NCBI GenBank assembly: GCA_030737875.1
Contig: CM060919.1
Coordinates: forward strand, 804,185,160 to 804,249,159
DNA from: Allium sativum
Lineage: Eukaryota; Streptophyta; Magnoliopsida; Asparagales; Amaryllidaceae
Length of the DNA: 64,000 nt
Direction: 5' to 3'
Shown: positions 57,791 through 64,000 of the stretch, piece by piece
How the letters are laid out: every line of letters starts with the position of its first letter
Numbering within the stretch: the first letter of the stretch is position 1
Translations under genes and position numbers: made by a program
The notes under the pieces: model-generated
Database searches by the model: none
Seen by the model: the letters and a program-made list of their open reading frames with translations, nothing else
Told to the model about the DNA's origin: nothing

Positions 57791-58266
57791 GGTTTTGATT
57801 TGGTTTTTTCTCATGAAAAACGGATTCGCTCTAGAACGGTTGACCAAGATGTTTTGCGTGCTCAGTAGTCCACGTAATAACGTCATAACGTGGTGATGTT
57901 TTCCACATGAATGAAAATTAACTCTCTCCATGCAAATTTTTGTTGCTTGTACGTGGCTACGAAACACAAACACACAATTAATAATGATCTTCTCTTACAC
58001 AAACACGGAAGAATTTGTTTAAAAGGAACATGTCCAAATTGATCAAATTATATGATTCACCTTTTTTTAGAGTATTTAGTAAAATGGTCGCCTAACCTAT
58101 TAAATTAGATTATAAAAATTAAATCTGGTTAAGTATGGATACAAAAACATATAAATAAAATGGCTAATTTTACATTTTACGTTGTGAGTTGCTAATAAAT
58201 ATTTTAAATTCTAATTATAGTTTTCAAATATAAACTCATATTTTTATGTTGGTAATTTTAGTTTCA
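57791..58266. other. Between Harbinger and Helitron end
   Basis: No further gene read. The left part of the minus frame at 57719-57973 may be more transposase, but no motif is visible there. Confidence 0.4.
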
Positions 58267-58299
58267 CTAGTGTGAACCCGTGCTAAGCACACGGGGTTG
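58267..58299 (-). mobile_element. Helitron 3' terminus, minus strand
   Basis: CTAG at 58267-58270 is followed by GTGTGAACCCGTG and CACGGGGTT, a hairpin with one extra G. Read on the minus strand it ends CACACTAG and is followed by T, like the end at 25671-25702 and probably the same family. The body would extend to higher coordinates; its start was not found. Confidence 0.7.
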
Positions 58300-61200
58300 T
58301 TTAAAGGGTTTGTTAGAAACATGTATTTTTAATATTTTACATATAAATAGTTAAAATAGATATTTTTTAAACAATATACAGTCTTTTCACGAACTAAATT
58401 CATATGAACAACTTAATTTTCATATGGCTGTTGTTTTTCTTAGTAGTGGAAAATAAGATAGTGAAAATAATAAAATTAGATATTTAAAACATAGTTCTAT
58501 ACAAATCTGTAAAAACCTTTTATTTCTATTTCTCCTCAAGATAAGGATAAGGTTTACTAAATATGGTCCAAATAACTTTAGCAAAATAGTTAAAATAATT
58601 TTAGTATATGAAAATTTCAAACCGTAAAATCAATATATTACGATATAGATTTTTATTATTAGGCATTATGTACTGAAAAATCAAGTTACACCCTAAATTG
58701 TTTTTATTATTATGTGATAAATATTACAAATCTTAGTTTAATGGTGACTAATTGTTTATAAAATTCATTTTGATATGTAAACAATGAACAATAATAAAAA
58801 ATAATGGGTAATTATCAATATTCTATAGTTCTTTAGATAACAATCTATTATGAATATGTCAAACATGTGAAATTGGTACAACACCACTTATATGTTTGCT
58901 AACATAGAGTGTTTCAAATCATCCAACTTGTTTGTATAAGCCGTGCAATCAAACTCAATTCCTAAGATGTGTATACGACCGCTAATACAGGCTTATTGAA
59001 TGCATGGAAAAAAGCTTTCTTGATTTGGACAGAGTAGGTAACTTTTGGGTCTGTTTCGAAATTCCTCTATTAAACAATACAAATTTCAAACTTAGTAGGT
59101 AAGAGCATAATATACTTAGATGTGTATAGTAATATTTGGTACATAACAAAATTATTCTAGACTTGAATGTTGTTAAAAAAAATCAGCAATAGAACTGAAG
59201 AGAATGTATACCTTAGTAGGTAATCAGCAATATGACCATAGATAATTTCGAACAAAGAATGATTATGACATATGCTTTGAACATGAATTATATTTTTAAA
59301 AACCATATATGTTTAACGTATTCAAGAGAAAATGAATTGCATGAGCATTTAGTTATATTCTTACATTGAAGTCAAGTATAGTTAGTTCGAATTCTTATTT
59401 CTAAATTGCAATATGTAGTTCTAGTGAATTTTTTTTCATTGACATAGAACTCATGTTTCGCACACAATCATCGTGAAAACAGTGCATTCATACAGGCCAT
59501 CATAGAATTGAGTGAAGGCGTGGCATCAAATTTGTATTATGCATATTAATATGTTTGGCACCGACGTATGCGAAGAAATCGAAAACAATGTTATGTATTT
59601 TTAAAAAATGTTCATCCGCAAATTTTATTTGATATGTATAAATATATATTATTTTGCAGTAAAATAGCAAGTTAGGTGCATCATTTAGATGAGTAAAGAA
59701 ATGGACAGAAAATGGGATATGTTTATATAGTGCAAAATGATGTTGTGGGGCAGCATGCATGCATAAATAATTTTGATAGTGTATTAATTCTCTCATGTTG
59801 TTTTCTCTACTTAGTTATTACTTATATATTTAGAAGAAGTTCATCATTATTATTTAAAACTAATTAAGCGCTGATATATCTGTAGTAAACCTAAGCATGA
59901 AAAATCCGACCATTAACCTAAGCAGAGTTCAAATGAACATAAAAAGAAGCCATATAATCCCCTTTACAGCCATGAAAATTAAGCACAAATTAAGTGGATA
60001 AGCAGTAACAACTCAGCCTCAATATGGTGCTGTCTAAGCGAAATTATCCCATTGTAGCTCCCAACCAAACAGAAAAAGACAAAATATTAGCAAGCTTTTC
60101 TTGTAGGCTAAGACATGGCAGTTGTCAAGTGTTTGTATCTGTTAAACTTCTATATATTACAATAAAAACAATGAGCTAGTGATAATCTGAATCACTGAAT
60201 ATTTGTACCGCTGTAAATATGCAAGCAGCAAACTCACATATAGTGTGCAAGCAGCAGGATCATCAGTGTGTACCGCTGCTTGCACAGCTGACTCAACTAA
60301 ATATGCGTTGAGTAAGCAGCAGGGTCATTTATTTCCAAGTACATTATAGGACAGGGTTCTATCTAAATAATGCTTTTATGAATGGTTTAGCCCAAAATAG
60401 ATGGTTTATTCAGTGACAAACTTCCTCGTTACCTGTATAGTATGAAAAATGAGCCCGCTTACAACTCAAAAATACAAACAGTATTTGTAGTACAATACAT
60501 GTAACGTTAATTTTATTGAAAAGCTAATAATTGTTCTAAAAATCCAAACATACTAGTCATAATTTTGAAGTGTACGTTACACATTTGTTGCAATATAAGC
60601 ATACCTGAAACACAACAATTTAAGAACTGTTATAACCCATGACAAAAGTGGATAATTCTTTGAATTATCATCTGTCAAATTTTTTTTAATCAGAAACAGT
60701 TCTACTTACGTTCGGCTTATAAACGACATCACAAATATTCTGCACAATTGTTTTATAACTAAAAATTGCACACATGGAAACATAGAGGGAGCAGTAATAA
60801 CTAAATGAAAAGTAATGAAGAATCATACAACATAGGCAGCTCTACATCCATCGTTCACTCGGAATAAAAGGTTGCTTCTGCTCCTGAATTATGCTCCATT
60901 CCGCCGCTTTCCACTGCATCTTGGGCTTGAAGGGGGTGGGCGTCACGCCTAGGTTGGGGCTAAACTGGTGAAGGCTATTAATGCGGATATATGCATACAA
61001 TATATTGAAGCACTCAGTTAAGCTGCTTATCCTACAATAAACATGTCATGCCTATCAAATTCCAATACATTGGAAATCATTAACCTAGTAAATTCTTCCC
61101 AACATTATAAAAAATTATTTGATTGGCCTTGATAACATAAGCCCATAACAATGATAAAAAAGTTGAATGCACGTATTCAATTCATACTTGGTTCTGGATT

Positions 61201-61968
61201 AAACACAATTACTTTACAATATCTCTCTCACATTTTAAAGACAATTCACAAACTGGAAATACTAATAAAAATGTTAAAAATTGATCACATTAAACTACAG
61301 TATACATGAACATGAAAGTCTCAACTACCTCAAGTCATTCTTGCTTCAACCTTGTACAACATTGCATTTTCACCAACAAAACATATTATTAAAATTCATG
61401 ATAACAAAATATTCACCTCGTTTCATGTACATTTAGCATCAGGTTGCCAGAAACCATGAATATAAGCTTCGAATTTTGGTGCCTTTTCTTCATACTTATA
61501 TCATTTCTTCGGTAGCAGCTTTAGCATTGAACAATAGCTTCGGCTTTAGTCATTCATTTAGTCAGACCATTTGTGTAAGCTGCTTCCTACTGTTAAGCAC
61601 AATATGCATCAGCTCATTTAGTTGGTTAGTTAATAATTCAAAGGTCATACAATCAGGCTATGTCATGGATTTCTTTTTAATGTTTGTTTTATAGTTGGAT
61701 TTTGTCTATCCAACCACATACATAGTTTTATTATTTGGTTATATTAATTTTTTTTTCCCCTTCAGTAGATTGCTGCTCCTTTACATAAAAACTGCTCATA
61801 TGAAACTTGTTTTATCATGCAAATGTGTAGTTCAAAGAGATGGTTATATTTTTATTCAAAACAAAAACGTATACATTGAAATTTTTTGAAATAAAAAGGT
61901 TTCCTAGATGTGATGCAAAAAATGCATGTTAGCGTAATGATCCGTACATGGACACTTGTGTTATTTGA
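58300..61968. other. Unassigned AT-rich DNA
   Basis: No gene or element recognised. It probably contains the body of the minus-strand Helitron ending at 58267. A GC-richer patch at 60840-60980 is open in one minus frame (GVTPTPFKPKMQWKAAEWSI) but resembles nothing I can name. Small open frames at 59500-59796 and 61476-61889 show no motif. Confidence 0.45.
60245..60285. repeat. Perfect 11-bp inverted repeat
   Basis: GTGCAAGCAGC (60245-60255) and GCTGCTTGCAC (60275-60285) are separated by 19 bases. Further GCAGCA motifs lie around it (60222-60325). Confidence 0.8.
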
Positions 61969-62478
61969 TGTAGGAATTATGGCTTTCTCCATAATTAGAC
62001 ATAAATAAAAAAACTAATGTAAACAGTTAAATAGACCTTTTCACATGTGAGCTATGTGTGAAGTATGGTGAAGTATGGTGCACTTTATGTGCAGTGACGT
62101 GCCATATTGTGTTATGGTTTGTGAGCCTCTTGCGTGTAAAAGTCCTTTTACATCCATATATATATGGGGTAGTATGTAGTAAGGGTTTCAACACAGAGAG
62201 ATAGTGAGGAGCCGCCATAAAACCAAATATGAGAGCAGCAGCTAAAGTGAATTTCTGAGAGTAAGCTGGGAGGTTTTTTTGTGCAATCTTTGTATGAGTT
62301 CTTATGTATTCTCAATTGTGAGGTAATAAAATCACTCTCGCTTTGCCCGTGGATGTAGGCTATTGCCGAACCACGTTAAAACCTGTGTGTTCTCTATTTT
62401 GTTGTCTATGTTAATCTGTGCATTATACTGAGCTGTTGTGTGTGTTGAGTTTGGCTTCCGCTGCGCCTAATCTCGACA
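61969..62478 (+). repeat. Putative 5' LTR of the second copia element
   Basis: The right border is firm: TCTCGACA at 62478 lies two bases before the primer site. The left border TGTAGGAATTATGG at 61969 is inferred from the TG...CA rule and the usual LTR start of this group, because no second LTR is available. Confidence 0.65.
62154..62167 (+). promoter_or_regulatory. Possible TATA box in the copia LTR
   Basis: CCATATATATATGG lies in the middle of the putative LTR, where the U3/R border and promoter would be expected. Confidence 0.35.
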
Positions 62479-62480
62479 AT

Positions 62481-62492
62481 TGGTATCAGAGC
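62481..62492 (+). promoter_or_regulatory. Primer-binding site of the second copia element
   Basis: TGGTATCAGAGC, initiator-Met type, two bases after the LTR. The gag ATG follows at 62620. Confidence 0.93.
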
Positions 62493-62619
62493 TTGTGGTT
62501 GCAATCTTTGGATTTGTGTGTTCAGTTTAGTGCACAGAAGGTGTTCGACGAAATTCCTGTGAGGGCAGTTTTTCCCATTTGTGTTTATTTCTCTTGTGTA
62601 AGTTGCTTGTGTTGCGAAA

Positions 62620-63576
62620 ATGAGTGAATCTAGTCAATCTGAAAAAATAGTGTATCACAGAGCAAGGCTAGATGTAGAGAAATTTAATAAAAACAATAAC
62701 TTTGGTTTGTGGAGAACATATGTGTCTGATGCTCTTGAACATTTGGATTTGGAACCTTGTTTGAGAATAGAGAAACCAGAAGAATGGTCAGACAAACAGT
62801 GGGAAAAGAATCAAAGACTTTGTTTAGCTACGATCAGGGGTTGCTTGGAAGCTGATATCAGAGTGAACTATCAACATGAGACCTCGCCGAAAGAATTATG
62901 GGAAAAACTTGAAGCGAAGTACCTCGTGAAGAATGTGGCAAACCGAATTCATCTAAAAAGAAATTTGTATCGGTTCTATATGAAGAAGGGTGCAACTCTG
63001 ACTGAGCATCTGGATTCCTTTAACAAACTCCTTACGGAGTTGGTTAATTATGATGAGATCATTCCAGATGAGGAGAAAGCTTTGTGTTTAGTGAATTCTC
63101 TTCCGGAGAAATATGAACCCGTGATTAAGTCGCTAATTCATGGCAAAGACAAGCTGATTTATGATGAAGTCGCTACATCATTACGTAGTGAAGAATTCCG
63201 AAAGATGGATAGAGATGATATCTCCAGAGAAGATGGTGGTGATGCTCTTGTAGTGAGAGGCGGAAAATCAGACCGTAAGAAAAATGTTGGCCAACATCCT
63301 AATAAGGGTAAAGGATACTCGAAAGCAAAAGGGCGTTTGGCTAAGAATGAATGTGCTTGGTGTCATGAAAAAGGCCATTGGGCTAAAGATTGTCCTAAGG
63401 TCAAGGAACGGGACAAGAAAGGCAAAAGTGTAGCAAATGTAGTCCAGTCCAGCAAAGACACAGGGAATGAGTCAGATTTCTCTTTAACCATGGTACCTTC
63501 TAACTCTAAGGCAAAATATGATGAGTGGATACTTGATTCGGGTGCTACCTTTCATGTGACTCCAAATAGACAATGA
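62620..63576 (+). pseudogene. Copia gag and start of protease
   Basis: 318 codons from ATG 62620 (MSESSQSEKI). The gag region has LDVEKFNKNNNFGLWRTYVS, TSPKELWEKLEAKYLVKNVA and RNLYRFYMKKGATLTEHLDS, then FNKLLTELVNYDEIIPDEEK and LVNSLPEKYEPVIKSL, the UBN2-type gag. The zinc knuckle CAWCHEKGHWAKDCP is intact (C-x2-C-x4-H-x4-C). The protease starts with WILDSGATFHVTPNR, with the catalytic Asp present. A TGA then replaces the expected tryptophan codon (before FSNFTKFEGE), the only stop in the reading. The domain arrangement is that of TNT1-like copia elements. Confidence 0.92.
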
Positions 63577-64000
63577 TTTTCAAATTTTACGAAGTTTGAG
63601 GGCGAAGTATTGATGGGAAATCACAATTCTTGTAGCATTGTGGGAATTGGTAGTATTCGCCTGAAATTGCATGATGGAAAAGTTAGAGAACTGGTGTGTG
63701 CCAAGTATGAAAAAGAATCTGATTTCTTTAGGAATGCTTGAATCCAAGGGATTAAGACTTGATGGCCAAAATGGAGTTATGAAGGTGATGTCTGGAGCTA
63801 TGGTTGTTATGAAAGGTACACGTCATCACAACTTGTATTACTTAAATGGGAGAACAGTGACTGAGGATGTAGCCACAGCTGAGCATAGTGAAATTGCTGT
63901 TAAGGAATCTGCAATGCTATGGCACATGAGGCTTGCACATCCAGGTGAGAAATCTTTGAATGCTTTAATTAAGCAAAATCTGTTGAAAGAGGTTGTTGTC
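63577..64000 (+). pseudogene. Copia protease remainder and GAG-pre-integrase, continuing out of window
   Basis: In the same frame after the stop: FSNFTKFEGEVLMGNHNSC, IVGIGSIRLKLHDGKVRELV. After a frameshift near 63705: LISLGMLESKGLRLDGQNGV, GTRHHNLYYLNGRTVTEDVA and AMLWHMRLAHPGEKSLNAL, the GAG-pre-integrase region with its LWH-RL-H motif. It runs to the end of the window. Confidence 0.85.

Larger units (their letters stand above)
61969..64000 (+). mobile_element. Ty1/copia retrotransposon, 5' part, cut by window end
   Basis: A 510-bp putative 5' LTR, a primer site for initiator Met tRNA, gag with zinc knuckle, protease start and GAG-pre-integrase lie in copia order on the plus strand. The 3' part and second LTR are beyond 64000, so LTR borders and target duplication cannot be verified. 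Coding is interrupted by one stop and at least one frameshift. Confidence 0.87.

Noticed and set aside
58420..59796. Small minus-strand frames as genes
   Set aside because: Short, AT-driven, without motifs or splice context. Left unassigned.

Overview
The window looks like repeat-dominated nuclear DNA of a flowering plant, probably a eudicot. It is AT-rich, has no dense gene runs, and is almost wholly made of nested transposable elements and pieces of plant genes with plant-style GT/AG introns. I see no complete host gene, no rRNA or tRNA gene, no CRISPR array and no plasmid or phage feature.

Layout from left to right. (1) 271-9193: a Ty1/copia element on the minus strand, bounded by two 1512-bp LTRs and a GCAAT target duplication. 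Its pol is reduced to a broken integrase and an RNase H scrap. (2) 9199-15097: non-coding DNA with two correctly spliceable exons of a fructosamine-3-kinase gene, AT-rich repeats and a CACTA-like terminal repeat field. (3) 15098-48877: an old Ty3/gypsy chromovirus (minus strand). A 14.7-kb CACTA transposon (17778-32518) is inserted in its left LTR and a younger Athila-type gypsy element (36383-47674) in its right LTR. Its own coding part (32877-35597) is internally deleted. (4) 48878-55400: a minus-strand L1-type LINE with ORF1 and ORF2 in pieces, abutting the broken end of the chromovirus LTR. (5) 56316-57790: a PIF/Harbinger remnant with its two genes facing each other. (6) 58267: a Helitron 3' terminus, then 3.7 kb of unassigned DNA. 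(7) 61969-64000: the 5' LTR, gag and start of pol of a second Ty1/copia element on the plus strand, cut by the window edge.

The most notable object is the CACTA element. Between termini that match in inverted orientation and are flanked by a CAT duplication, it carries fragments of at least six unrelated plant genes: a short-chain dehydrogenase, tripeptidyl peptidase II, an oligopeptide-transporter-like protein, a GL3/EGL3-type bHLH, a JMJ14/18-type FYRN domain and a class III HD-ZIP. Some keep introns or splice borders. The bHLH copy has none, as in a retrocopy, and it retains an open 333-codon frame with the bHLH and C-terminal dimerisation regions but not the N-terminal MYB-interaction region. 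No CACTA transposase was recognised, so the element is probably a non-autonomous gene-capturing CACTA.

Assignments rest on reading translations and motifs by eye. No database search, alignment program or expression data was available.
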